A stretch of DNA of 64,000 bases from Bacillus haynesii. Its GTDB lineage: Bacteria > Bacillota > Bacilli > Bacillales > Bacillaceae. Positions 41,672-52,000 of this stretch are shown here, one piece after another; within the stretch, counting starts at the first letter, position 1; every line of letters starts with the position of its first letter. The position numbers and the translations under genes are program-made. The notes beneath the pieces are model-generated. The model searched no databases and was not told where the DNA came from. It saw nothing but the letters and a program-made list of their open reading frames with translations. Location of the stretch: contig NZ_MRBL01000020.1 in the NCBI RefSeq assembly GCF_001969855.1, forward strand, positions 78,305-142,304, written 5' to 3'.

Positions 41672-42454
41672 TTATTCTCCCGTATAATACGGCTGCCGCT
41701 TTTCTGTAAAAGCTTTCAGCCCTTCTGTCCTGTCTTTCGTGGGAATCGTCAGTTCATAGGCTTTTTGTTCAATGGCAAGCCCTGTTTCGATACTCGTCTC
41801 AAGCCCTTGATTGATGGCGAATTTCGCCTGTCTGACGGCAACCGGTCCGTTTGCTGCGATGTTCGCTGCGATACTTTCGGTTGTTTCCTTTAACTTCGAA
41901 AGCGGAACGACATGTTCAACCAGGCTGATCTTTTGCGCTTCTTCGGCGCTGATGCGGCAGCCGGTATAGATCATTTCTTTCGCCTTTCCCCTGCCGATCA
42001 AGCGGGGCAGCCGCTGTGTCCCCCCTGCCCCGGGAATGATCGCGAGCGTTGTTTCGGGGAGGCCGAGTTCAATATGTTCGGCTGCAATCCTGATGTCGCA
42101 CGCCAATGCAAGCTCCAGCCCCCCTCCCAAAGCGCTTCCGTTTAATGAAGCGATGACGGGCTGCGGCAGTTTTTCCGTTTCGCTGGCCACACGTTGAATC
42201 AGGGAAACAGCCTGCTTCGCTTCTGTGCGGCTCATGCGGGCTCTTTCCTTTAAATCGGCACCTGCACAAAACGTCCTGTCCCCTTTTCCCGTTATGATGA
42301 CACAGCGGACGGCCGGGTTGGAACGAATATCGTGAAGGATGCGCTGAAAGTCGTCGAGAAGCCCAAGCGAGAGGGCATTTGCAGCCTGCGGCCTGTTCAA
42401 CGTCAACACGGCGACAGACTGCTCGTTGATGGAATAAAGCACATTGGGCTCCAT
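41672..42454 (-). CDS. yngF: enoyl-CoA hydratase family protein (methylglutaconyl-CoA hydratase)
   Basis: This 260-residue crotonase-fold protein has the oxyanion-hole segments DRTFCAGADLKERA and SLNGSALGGGLELALACD, with the catalytic Glu region LPETTLAIIPGAGGTQRLPR. In the leucine pathway it would hydrate 3-methylglutaconyl-CoA to HMG-CoA, which the neighbouring lyase cleaves. GAGGAGGAAG lies before the ATG. It lies between yngG and yngE. Confidence 0.9.
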   Translation of the reverse strand: MEPNVLYSINEQSVAVLTLNRPQAANALSLGLLDDFQRILHDIRSNPAVRCVIITGKGDRTFCAGADLKERARMSRTEAKQAVSLIQRVASETEKLPQPVIASLNGSALGGGLELALACDIRIAAEHIELGLPETTLAIIPGAGGTQRLPRLIGRGKAKEMIYTGCRISAEEAQKISLVEHVVPLSKLKETTESIAANIAANGPVAVRQAKFAINQGLETSIETGLAIEQKAYELTIPTKDRTEGLKAFTEKRQPYYTGE

Positions 42455-42474
42455 TCGGTCTTCCTCCTCTTCAT

Positions 42475-43386
42475 CTATGAAAAAAAGTTCTTTGATTTAG
42501 CCGCCTGCAAATTTCGGCTTGGCAGCTCTCTTCCGGTTTTGTCTTCGATCCATTTGGCAGCTGAAAGTAGCTGGCTGAGATCAACTCCGGTTTCGATGCC
42601 CATCTGGGCGCACATGTAAATCAAATCATCAGTTGCCGCATTTCCCGTGGCTCCCGGTGCATAAGGACAGCCGCCCAGCCCGCCGCAGGATGCATCAAAT
42701 ACGGTAATTCCCATATCCATCGCTGCGATCATGTTGGCGAGCGCCATCCCCCTCGTATCATGAAAATGAAGGGCGATATTCTCTTTCGGAAAGCGCTTTA
42801 AGAGTACGTCAAGCACCCTTTGAACCTGTACGGGATTTGCTGCGCCGATCGTATCTCCGAGAGAAAGTTCGTCGATCCCCATGTCGAACAGCGCTTCAGA
42901 GATGCGTATGATTTGCTCCAATGGCACGTAATGCTCATAAGGACAGCCAAATACGGTGGACAGGTAGGCTCTGGCGGTGAGGCCTGCTTGTTTCGCTGCC
43001 CCGGTGACTTCCTGTAAGACGGGAAGCGTTTCACCGATCGATTTGTTAATGTTTTTCCGGTTGTGTGTCTCGCTTGCCGACATGAAAACAGAAGCTTCAT
43101 CGATCCCTCCTTCAAGAGCCCGTTCCAGCCCTTTTCGGTTCGGAATGAGGGCTGCGTAGGTGACGCCCGGCTTCCGGTTGATTCCTTTGGCAACATCAAG
43201 GGCATCAGACAGTGCAGGAATCCACTTAGGATTGACGAATGAAGTGATTTCGATATATGAAAGCCCTGTTTGGGATAGCATGTCGATCCAGGTCATTTTA
43301 TCGGCTGTCGAGAGTGCGGTTTGTTCGTTTTGCAGACCGTCGCGCGGCCCGACTTCTTTAATGATAATTTTCTTCGGTACGTTCAT
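42475..43386 (-). CDS. yngG: hydroxymethylglutaryl-CoA lyase
   Basis: The 303-residue TIM-barrel lyase splits HMG-CoA into acetyl-CoA and acetoacetate. Signature motifs are VGPRDGLQNE (metal-binding Asp and Arg), LHFHDTRGMALANM (His pair) and DASCGGLGGCPYAPGATGN (active-site Cys). GGAGG lies before the ATG. The order yngH-yngHB-yngG-yngF-yngE is the same as in B. subtilis, and together the genes cover methylcrotonyl-CoA to acetoacetate. Confidence 0.95.
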   Translation of the reverse strand: MNVPKKIIIKEVGPRDGLQNEQTALSTADKMTWIDMLSQTGLSYIEITSFVNPKWIPALSDALDVAKGINRKPGVTYAALIPNRKGLERALEGGIDEASVFMSASETHNRKNINKSIGETLPVLQEVTGAAKQAGLTARAYLSTVFGCPYEHYVPLEQIIRISEALFDMGIDELSLGDTIGAANPVQVQRVLDVLLKRFPKENIALHFHDTRGMALANMIAAMDMGITVFDASCGGLGGCPYAPGATGNAATDDLIYMCAQMGIETGVDLSQLLSAAKWIEDKTGRELPSRNLQAAKSKNFFS

Positions 43387-43403
43387 TTGCCATCCTCCAG
43401 ACC

Positions 43404-43616
43404 TTATTGAAGCTCCAATAAGACGTCCCCTTCATCGGCAAAATCACCTTCGTTCTTTCTGACGGTTTTGACGGTGCCGGCCGTTTCGGCGACAATCGGA
43501 ATCTCCATTTTCATCGATTCTAAAATGGCGACTTCCTGCCCCTTTTCGATTTTGTCTCCTGCCTTCACTAATATTTTCCACACGTTTCCCGCCATATTGG
43601 TGACAACAGTATTCAT
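43404..43616 (-). CDS. yngHB: biotin carboxyl carrier protein YngHB
   Basis: This 70-residue single biotinyl domain carries the biotinylation site Lys in ESMKMEIPI (the canonical (A/E)MKM). It carries CO2 between YngH and YngE. The ATG at 43616 has AAGGAGG seven bases upstream; the frame runs seven codons further. It starts 17 bases after the yngH stop and ends 17 bases before yngG. Confidence 0.92.
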   Translation of the reverse strand: MNTVVTNMAGNVWKILVKAGDKIEKGQEVAILESMKMEIPIVAETAGTVKTVRKNEGDFADEGDVLLELQ

Positions 43617-43633
43617 GGCACGCCTCCTTGATT

Positions 43634-44974
43634 TCATTTTGACTGATAGCGATTGATAAAATCGGTTTGCACCCCGCCTTTTCGGAATTCGTCAGAACGT
43701 ACGATGTCTTCAAGCAGCGGAATGTTCGTTTTAATGCCTTTCACTTGATATTGTGAGAGCGCTTCGGCCAATGTGCGGATGGCTTCATCTCTGCTGCTTC
43801 CTTTGACGATCATCTTGGCGATCATCGGGTCGTAATACGGGGTGATGTTCATACCTGGGGCTGCTGCGCATTCATGACGGACATTCGGTTGCTCAGGCAG
43901 CTTAAGGTCAGTGATCCGCCCCGGCGAAGGGAAAAATGTTTTCGGATCTTCTGCACAGATTCTGACTTCGATCGCATGTCCGTCCCGCCGAATGTCTTTC
44001 TGCTTATACGAAATTGGTTTTCCTGCTGCGATATTGAGCTGTTCTTCGACAAGATCGAGCCCTGTAATTTCCTCTGTCACCGGGTGTTCGACTTGCAGAC
44101 GGGTATTCATCTCAAGAAAATAAAAATGATTCTCCTTGTCTACTAAAAACTCGATTGTTCCGGCATTGACATAGCCGATCGACAGCGCAGCTTTGACGGC
44201 CGCTTCACCGAGCTTCGTGCGCATGTTTTCATCGAATAACGGAGCAGGTGCCTCTTCGATGATTTTTTGCTGACGTCTCTGAATCGAACAGTCCCGTTCC
44301 CAAAGATAGACGGCATTTCCGTATTCGTCTGTTAAAATCTGAATCTCGATATGTCTAGCATGCTCGATGTATTTCTCGATGTACATAGCTCCGTCTCCGA
44401 AAAAATCGGCGGCTCGTTTTTGGCTGCCTTCATATGCTTTTTCTAATTCGCTTTCATTACGGATCAGCTGCATTCCGATGCCGCCGCCTCCAAAAGAAGC
44501 CTTGAGCATCACGGGATAGCCGATGGATTCGGCAAGAGCCAGGGCCTCATTCAGACCGGACAAGCTTTTTGTCACGCCGGGAACAACAGGAACCCCGGCT
44601 TGTTCCATCGCCTGTCTCGCTTCAATTTTGCTTCCCATTTTGGCGATCACCTCAGACGGCGGACCGATAAACGTGATATTTTCCTGCAGACACCTTTCGG
44701 CAAAACGGCTGTTCTCTGAAAGCAAACCGTATCCCGGATGGATGGCACAGACCCCCGCTTTTTTAGCGGTTTCGATGATTTTTTCGATATTTAAATAGCT
44801 TTCACTGACCCGCGGTTTGCCGATCAGCCAGGCTTCATCTGCAGCTTTAACATGCAGGGCCTCCGCATCGGCTTCAGAGTAGACGGCAGCCGTCTGAATA
44901 CCGAGCCGTTGACAAGTTCGGATGATCCGTAGTGCGATTTCGCCGCGATTGGCGATAAGCAATTTTTGAAACAA
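43634..44974 (-). CDS. yngH: biotin carboxylase subunit of an acyl-CoA carboxylase
   Basis: The product is about 446 residues with the biotin-carboxylase layout: pre-ATP-grasp (KLLIANRGEIALRIIRTCQ), ATP-grasp with the Gly-rich loop KASFGGGGIGMQL, and HPVTEEITGLDLVEEQL/RICAEDP near the C-terminal third. I place the start at the TTG at 44974, eight bases after AAAGGGGG; ATGs upstream lack a site. It is the first gene of the yng operon. Together with YngHB and YngE it should form methylcrotonyl-CoA carboxylase. Confidence 0.9.
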   Translation of the reverse strand: MFQKLLIANRGEIALRIIRTCQRLGIQTAAVYSEADAEALHVKAADEAWLIGKPRVSESYLNIEKIIETAKKAGVCAIHPGYGLLSENSRFAERCLQENITFIGPPSEVIAKMGSKIEARQAMEQAGVPVVPGVTKSLSGLNEALALAESIGYPVMLKASFGGGGIGMQLIRNESELEKAYEGSQKRAADFFGDGAMYIEKYIEHARHIEIQILTDEYGNAVYLWERDCSIQRRQQKIIEEAPAPLFDENMRTKLGEAAVKAALSIGYVNAGTIEFLVDKENHFYFLEMNTRLQVEHPVTEEITGLDLVEEQLNIAAGKPISYKQKDIRRDGHAIEVRICAEDPKTFFPSPGRITDLKLPEQPNVRHECAAAPGMNITPYYDPMIAKMIVKGSSRDEAIRTLAEALSQYQVKGIKTNIPLLEDIVRSDEFRKGGVQTDFINRYQSK

Positions 44975-45017
44975 AAAAACGCCCCCTTTCATATTCATCA
45001 GCGTCTGAAATGGAATT

Positions 45018-45031
45018 TGAAAGCGTATTCA
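45018..45031 (-). promoter_or_regulatory. cre-like site upstream of yngH
   Basis: On the minus strand TGAATACGCTTTCA matches the cre consensus with one mismatch, about 44 bases before the yngH start codon. Carbon catabolite control of leucine breakdown would be plausible. Confidence 0.4.
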
Positions 45032-45136
45032 TTTATTTTTTGTGAGAATCCGTAAGTTAAGTAGCTGCTTATCCTGCTTTCTGCCACAGGTTCAGCCGGG
45101 TCTTGTCTGTTCTCTACAGCTTATGATGATTCGAAA

Positions 45137-45177
45137 GAAAAAAGTCCTAAAGCTGAAGAAATCGCTTTAGAACTCTA
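45137..45177 (-). terminator. terminator of the fengycin synthetase operon
   Basis: On the minus strand, AGTTCTAAAGC and GCTTTAGGACT pair around an A/T-rich loop and are followed by TTTTTTC. It lies 30 bases after the ppsE stop and separates the operon from yngH. Confidence 0.8.
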
Positions 45178-45206
45178 AATGTCGGCTTAGATCTGGAGCG
45201 TTTCGA

Positions 45207-48200
45207 TTACCGAGAATGCTCTGCATGTTTGCCGCTGTTTGTGAGGATATGTTGAATGATCTCGGCGTTTTTTGACAGAAAGGCCGTTTCGAACATATCT
45301 TGATGCGGCCCGGCTCCCTTATACTCTTGATAGGTTCTTGTTGTGGCGTCAGCCCATTTTTGCAATGTGAATCTGTCGCCTTGATCCGTTTGAATGCCGG
45401 CTTCAATAAAGTGAATGTTTGCGTTGATATGGCCGTCATTGATTAATTGTGCCCAATATTTTTGATAGTTTGTCGTCTTTTTGATGACTGCTTCCCTGAG
45501 GTGAGCGGGAACATTTTCTGCCAAGGCGCTGCTTGGCTGAGGCGGCAATGCTTGTTTCTTTTGATACGCATCGACAATAATAAGATCGCTGACCTCCAAA
45601 CCGCGATTTTCCATTTCTTTTACAATCTCAAATACCGTGTTGCCTCCCGCTGAATATCCCAGCAGGATATATGGACCTTGAGGCTGGATTTCAATGATGT
45701 TGTTCATGTACTGTTCAATACGGCTGTCTTCTTCAATAAAGTTAAATCCGTACACGGTCGCTTTACCGTTTAGCTTTGCAGCGAGATCTTTATAAAATAT
45801 GCCGAAGCCCGAAATGGGAGGAAAACAGAAAAGGTTCACTCCGGTCGGCGGATTCAGTTTGCTGACATGCTGCACGGCCGATACGCGCAGCTCATGCGAA
45901 AACAGCTTTTCGGCCAATTGTTCAATTGTCGGATTCTCGAATAATAATTCAATCGGAATATCGATCCCTTGGCTGTTTTTCAGCTGGTGAATGACTTGCA
46001 GAGCCTTTAGCGAATGACCGCCAAGTTCGAAAAAGTCATCTTCAATACCGAGTTCCTTCACGCCAAGGATAGGTTTCCATATGTCAATCAGTTCTCTTTC
46101 GACCCAGTTTTTTGGCGGCACGATCTGTTTCAAAGCCGTCTTTTGATCAGGCGCGGGGAGCGCGCGACGGTCGATTTTGCCGTTTGCCGTAAGAGGCATA
46201 CGGTCTAATTTAACCCATTCATGGGGAATCATATAGTTGGGAAGCAGTCTTGATAATAATGAACGAATCGTCTTCTCCTCTGTTTGGTCATTGCTTACAT
46301 AATATGCGGTAAGGAGCACTTCTTCACTTTTTTCTTCAATGGTGACAGCTGCTTCTTGAACGCCTTCAATCTCGATGAGCCGTGCTTCTATTTCAGCCGG
46401 TTCTGTTCGTTTGCCGCGAATTTTGATTTGCCGGTCCATCCGGCTGATATATTCTAAGTTGCCGTCTGGCAGCCATCGTGCCAGATCTCCGGTTTTGTAC
46501 ATTTTTTTCCCTGGTTGAAACGGATGCTGTACAAATGCTTCACTCGTCAAATCTGGTCTGTGCAAATATCCTTTTGCAACCCCATCGCCGCCGACGCAAA
46601 GTTCGCCAGGAACGCCGATCGGCGCAAGCTGTCCGCTCTCGTCAACAATAAAGGCATTTGAATTGCTGATTGGTTTCCCGATTGGAATCGCTTGTGAAAA
46701 ATCTTGCTTGATTTCATAAAATGTAGAGAATGTTGTATTTTCCGTCGGACCATATATGTTATAAAGCTTCAGGTTTGGGCACCGATGTCTGACCGTATTC
46801 ATCAGTGCAGGCGTCAAAGCTTCCCCGCCGACATATAAAGTGGTAAGTCCTGAAAACATATCCGGCTGGGCTTGTGCCAGCTGGTTAAAGAGAGCCGTTG
46901 TTAAAAACAGCACTGTGATATCATGGTTAAGCAAATAACTGCCAAAACGGGCAGGAGTCAACATCGTCGAGCGGTCAATGACATGGAGGCAAGCTCCTTT
47001 CAGGAGCGCTCCGAATATTTCAAACGTGATGGCGTCAAAGCCGAGTGAACCGGTTAGGATCAATCGGTCATTTGTATCGGCTGATGTGTAATTGCTGTTT
47101 GAGATCAGCGATACGACATTGCGGTGCGAGATCATCACGCCCTTTGGTTTGCCTGTCGAACCTGATGTATACATGATATAGGCCAAATCATCCGGGCGGG
47201 TATCGATGGTTAAATTCCGGTCGGATGCCAATTGCGCTTTCTTGGATATCACCACTTTTTTAGGAAAATCAATGTCAGTCTTGAGTCCTTTCTGAACGGC
47301 CAATACGTCCGCTCCGCTTTCTTTCAGCATGTAGCTGATCCGTTCAGGGGGCAGTTCGGCATCAAGCGGGAGATAGGCGCCGCCTGCTTTTAAAACGGCA
47401 AGAACACCGATGATGAATTCAGGTGAATGCTCTGCTAAGATTCCGGCAATTCCGTTTTTCTTTAAGCCTTGTTCTTGGAAGATGCGGGCCCATGCAGTGG
47501 ATGTTTGATCCAGCTCCCGGTATGTCATCGTCAATCCGCCGGCATGTAGTGCGATATGCTCCGGCGTTTTCTCAACTTGATTGGAAAACAAGTCAGCGAT
47601 TGTTTTGTTCGTGTCGTAATCTGTTTTTGTATCGTTGAATTCCCCGATGATCCGGGCTTTTTCGTCAGGCGCGAGCATCGGCAGCTTGGAGGCGGGGATA
47701 TCGGTGTCCTCCGCCGCTCTTCGCAAGGCTTCTAGCAAGTGGCCCCTCACACAGTCAATCCATGATTCATCATAAACGTTTGCATTGTAGCTGAACTTGA
47801 TGACGAGTTCATCATCCGGCGCAATCATTAGATTGAAGTTGTAACCTGATTGCTCCGAAACTTTGACATTTTCGATCTGAAGCGGTGATTCGGCACGGTT
47901 TGCCGATTGCATTTGCTGCTGCAAAGGGTAGTTTTCAAAAACGAAAATATGGTCGATGATATTCTGTTTGAATGCAGTATGCGACTGAATGTCAGCCAAT
48001 GGATAAAAGCTGAACATGTCTTGAGCAAGCCTTTCTTTTTGGGAGCGGCGAAGCAGCTCTGAAAAGGTTTCATTTTCGCTCTCGATCTTGATTCGTACCG
48101 GAATGGTATTGATAAATAAACCGATCATCTTCTCAACACCCGGAATCACGGAAGGACGGCCGGATACGACAGAGCCGAAGACGACATCATCTGTCCGGTT

Positions 48201-49010
48201 ATAGCGCTGGAGCAGCAAGCCCCACACGGTTTGTATGAGAGTGGCGAGTGTGGCTCCATGCTGTTTGGCGATTGTTTTGAGTCTCGTCGTCAACTTTCGG
48301 TCTAATGAAAACATCCGCTCTTTTTGCCGATATCCCTGTTCCGCAGGTTTTGCAGACACTCTCGGAAGCCCTGTTGGCGCATTGAAGTCTGTCAAGTAGT
48401 TTTTCCAGTATTCCTTGGCTTTATCTTTGTCCTGATCATACAACCAGGAAATATATGCGCTGTATGGCTGGACAGGTTTTAAAGGCACAGATTCACCCGT
48501 ATAGATGGCTTCGTACAACTGCATAAATTCTTGCAGCACGATCCCGAGACACCAGCCGTCCATTAAGATGTGGTGATGGCTCCATATACACACGTGTTTT
48601 TCCGGCGCCGTTTTGAACAGAGAAATCCGCATCAGCATATCTTTTTGCAGATCGAAGCCTTTCTGTCTGTCCCGCTCTTTAAACTGGTTGATATATGCGG
48701 TTTGATCAGTTTCTAGCATTCCCATCAAGTCTTCAGCATGCAACTGAAAGGATCGATCGCGTAAAACGACCTGGCGCGGCTCTTTCAGTCCGGCAACATG
48801 GGGCAAAAAAACCGTTCTGAAAATGTCGTGGCGGTCGATGATCGATTGTACACTTTGTTTGAACCAGTCTAAATGGAGCTGACCTCTTATTGTGAAGACG
48901 GACTGTTCTATATATGCGGCCCCTTCGTCTTGCAGGAAAGAATGAAAAAGCATTCCTTCCTGCATGTGGCTTAAAGGATAAATGTTTTGGATTTTTTGTG
49001 TATGATCCAT
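45207..49010 (-). CDS. ppsE: fengycin/plipastatin synthetase terminal module (C-A-T-TE), Ile
   Basis: This 1267-residue NRPS adds the last residue and releases the cyclic lipopeptide. The C domain (about 1-440) has HHILMDGW. The A domain (about 465-960) has [18 protein letters not shown] and pocket residues I read as D-A-F-F-Y-G-I-T-F-K, which I recall as an Ile code. The carrier Ser is 1000 (LGGHSLKA). The thioesterase (about 1040-1267) has Ser1120 (GYSAGGN) and a likely catalytic His (GPHQDM). The N-terminus ([17 protein letters not shown]) is a communication acceptor segment. It follows ppsD by 17 bases and is followed by a terminator. Confidence 0.94.
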   Translation of the reverse strand: MDHTQKIQNIYPLSHMQEGMLFHSFLQDEGAAYIEQSVFTIRGQLHLDWFKQSVQSIIDRHDIFRTVFLPHVAGLKEPRQVVLRDRSFQLHAEDLMGMLETDQTAYINQFKERDRQKGFDLQKDMLMRISLFKTAPEKHVCIWSHHHILMDGWCLGIVLQEFMQLYEAIYTGESVPLKPVQPYSAYISWLYDQDKDKAKEYWKNYLTDFNAPTGLPRVSAKPAEQGYRQKERMFSLDRKLTTRLKTIAKQHGATLATLIQTVWGLLLQRYNRTDDVVFGSVVSGRPSVIPGVEKMIGLFINTIPVRIKIESENETFSELLRRSQKERLAQDMFSFYPLADIQSHTAFKQNIIDHIFVFENYPLQQQMQSANRAESPLQIENVKVSEQSGYNFNLMIAPDDELVIKFSYNANVYDESWIDCVRGHLLEALRRAAEDTDIPASKLPMLAPDEKARIIGEFNDTKTDYDTNKTIADLFSNQVEKTPEHIALHAGGLTMTYRELDQTSTAWARIFQEQGLKKNGIAGILAEHSPEFIIGVLAVLKAGGAYLPLDAELPPERISYMLKESGADVLAVQKGLKTDIDFPKKVVISKKAQLASDRNLTIDTRPDDLAYIMYTSGSTGKPKGVMISHRNVVSLISNSNYTSADTNDRLILTGSLGFDAITFEIFGALLKGACLHVIDRSTMLTPARFGSYLLNHDITVLFLTTALFNQLAQAQPDMFSGLTTLYVGGEALTPALMNTVRHRCPNLKLYNIYGPTENTTFSTFYEIKQDFSQAIPIGKPISNSNAFIVDESGQLAPIGVPGELCVGGDGVAKGYLHRPDLTSEAFVQHPFQPGKKMYKTGDLARWLPDGNLEYISRMDRQIKIRGKRTEPAEIEARLIEIEGVQEAAVTIEEKSEEVLLTAYYVSNDQTEEKTIRSLLSRLLPNYMIPHEWVKLDRMPLTANGKIDRRALPAPDQKTALKQIVPPKNWVERELIDIWKPILGVKELGIEDDFFELGGHSLKALQVIHQLKNSQGIDIPIELLFENPTIEQLAEKLFSHELRVSAVQHVSKLNPPTGVNLFCFPPISGFGIFYKDLAAKLNGKATVYGFNFIEEDSRIEQYMNNIIEIQPQGPYILLGYSAGGNTVFEIVKEMENRGLEVSDLIIVDAYQKKQALPPQPSSALAENVPAHLREAVIKKTTNYQKYWAQLINDGHINANIHFIEAGIQTDQGDRFTLQKWADATTRTYQEYKGAGPHQDMFETAFLSKNAEIIQHILTNSGKHAEHSR

Positions 49011-49027
49011 TGTTTCCCTCCGCTCGT

Positions 49028-52000
49028 TTAATGGAATCCAAGTAAGTCGGTTATATTTTTTAAAGCTTCCTCGGTCAGCTCGCGATCATCAAAGTCGCTG
49101 ACGGTTTTCTCTGTTTCAGTCTTGCTGAGGCAATGGTTCATCAGCTTTCTGAGATAGTACTGGCAATCTTGGGAAAGCCGTTCAATGGTTTCTTTTTGAA
49201 AACGATTGGTTTCATATGTCATGTTTACGGTCAGTTTGCCTTCAGCAATGAGTGCACTGATGTCCAGCGACTGTTCACGCTTCCAAGTGCCGGAGATATC
49301 CTCGCCGCCCCCCAAAGGAGAAAATGTAAACGCATCAAGCTGTTCTGTTTCGGTTTGCGTACGGTTTGCGATTTCAAATTGCCCTAGATAGTTAAAGGTG
49401 ATATCAGGTGCTTTGCCGAATTTGATCTTTGCTTTTTCGGGCGGTGTCATATATTTGAGAACGCCGTATCCAAATCCTTTGTCAGGTATCCGTCTTAACG
49501 TGTCTTTTGTTATTTTTAATGTGCGGATCATATATTCTTCATGATGGTCATCCCATGTATTGGGTTCAAGTTGAAGCAAGACTGGATATATGGAAGTAAA
49601 CCAGCCTACGGTTCGGCTGATATCGTGATGTGCGGCCTCAGATTGACGGCCGTGCCCTTCAAGCGCGATTTTTAGCGCCTTCTGCGGCGCCCATTGCTGA
49701 ATAGCGAGTACGGCTGAGGCCAAAAGCAAGTCTTGGGTATCCGTATTGTAAGTATTGTGCACATCCTTTAGGAGCGCGTCTGTTTCTTGTTGAGCTAAAG
49801 TAAATGATACGGTGTTTCGTTTTTTCAAAGCGGATTTGTCGATATGTGTCTGCTCTTTTGGCAGTGCAACCGTTTCATGTTGTTCGATGGCGCGCCAATA
49901 GTCTGCTTGCTGTAATAGCCGCCGGCTTTCTGCATACTTGGTTAATTGCTCGGTATATGTTTGGAACGATGCGGTTTTTGGCGGGAGTGCTATGTCATCT
50001 CCGCGAATCGCCTGCTCATAGCCGGATGCCAAGTCTTCCAAGATAATCCGCCATGATATGCCGTCGACAGCCAGGTGATGGATTGAAAGAAACAAGTCAT
50101 CTCCTTCGCTTGAGCGGAAAAGCCCAGCTTGCACCAGCGGTCCATTTTCCAAGTCCATTGCTTTTTGCAGTTCACGAACTTGGTGTTTGATGATGTGTTC
50201 ATTGTCTTTTGACGCGCCGGTCAGATTGACGATTCGCAGGTTGAAAAGCTGATCCTCCCCGATGTTCGCTGGACGATTGTACAGGCGCAAGTTCTCTCGT
50301 TCATCTTTGGCACATATCAGCCGGAGTGCATCGTGATGGACGGTTATCGCTTTTAGCGTTTTCCTCAATGCATCTTCATCTAACGGATTTGTCCGATGCA
50401 GCATAACCGACTGATTAAAATGGTGGGCTTCTTTCATATCTTGAGACAGGAACCATTTTTGCACCGGTGACCACTTAACCTCGCCTTCAACAGATGCTTG
50501 GCTGATCGGTTGTTGCGATGAACGGACATATGGCGCCAATTCTTGGATTGTCGGATGGCTGAAGATATCTTTTACGGCCAATTGTTTTCCAGATTGATGC
50601 AATCTCGCTGAGACTTGCAATGCCTTAATGGAATCTCCGCCAAGCTCAAAAAATGATTCATCAATTCCGATCTTGTCCACACCGAGCACCCCGCACCAGA
50701 TAGCAGCCAATTCTTTTTCAATATCAGTGTCCGGAGCAGTAAATGTTTGTCTAATCTGCGCCTTGTGCGGGATCTTTGCTAGTGCACGCTTATCCAGTTT
50801 CCCGTTTGGCGTTATTGGCAGTTGATCAAGCGTTTGGAAAAACGCCGGAACCATGTAAGCCGGCACTTTTTTTGCCAACGCTTTGCGCAGCATACCACAA
50901 TCTGTGCCGCCTTCAACAACAAGATAAGCGCACAGTTCCTTATACCCCGCTGCGGTAACGGAATCGACCACAGCTGCTTTTTTTACTCCGGCAAGGCTGG
51001 AGAGAGCCGCCTCCACTTCTTTTATCTCTATCCGGTGGCCTCTGATTTTGACTTGTTCATCCATCCTGCCGACATACTGCAATGTGCCGTCCGGCAGCCA
51101 TTTCGCCAAATCCCCCGTCCGATACATACGCTGATCTGGATGGAACGGATCTCGAACGAAAGCTTGAGCCGTTTGCTCAGGAAGATTGATATAGCCTCTT
51201 GCAAGCCCCGGACCTGTAATGCAAAGTTCTCCGGTAACACCGATAGGCTGCAAGTGATTTCCTTTTAAAATATAAACATGTGTATGATCGATCGGCCTGC
51301 CGATCGTGACGTTTTCCTGACGTTTTAACCGTCTGGCCGCAGTGGATGTGATGCTGTTTTCTGTCGGTCCGTATTCATTGGCAATTTCTGTGCCGGGGCA
51401 GATCGAGAAGCTTCGATCCAGCAAACTCCGGTCAATCGCTTCTCCCCCTAATGCGACAACTTGCAGTGTTTGTGTATCTTCCGGCTGCAGTACGTCAAGC
51501 AGTGTCCGATACAGAATCGGAATAAGATTCATATGTGTAATGCCGTAATGGGCCAGGTATTGTTTAATGGCAAGAATGTCTTTCGCTTCTTCTTCAGCCG
51601 GGATGACGATTTGTGCTCCTGATATAAGCGGTGCAAACATACTTGTGACAAATGCGTCAAAGGAAAAAGAGGAAAGCTGAAGCGCGGTATCATTGTCATG
51701 AAATTCATAAAAAGCGCTTCGCCACTGAAGTGTATGAGCGACTCCCCTGTGTTCAACCATAACGCCTTTTGGCTCGCCCGTCGTACCGGATGTATAGATG
51801 ATATAAGCCAAATGATCAGGTTCAGCAGCAGATAAAATAGGTGTGGTGTCCTGTTCCCGTACATCTTCAATCAGCAGTACTTCACCTTTAAAACCATCAG
51901 GTACTTGATGATATGCCTTGCGATCGGTGATCAGCAGTTTTGCTCCGCTGTCGGCCAATACATACCGTTTGCGTTCGTCCGGATATGAAAGGTCAATTGG

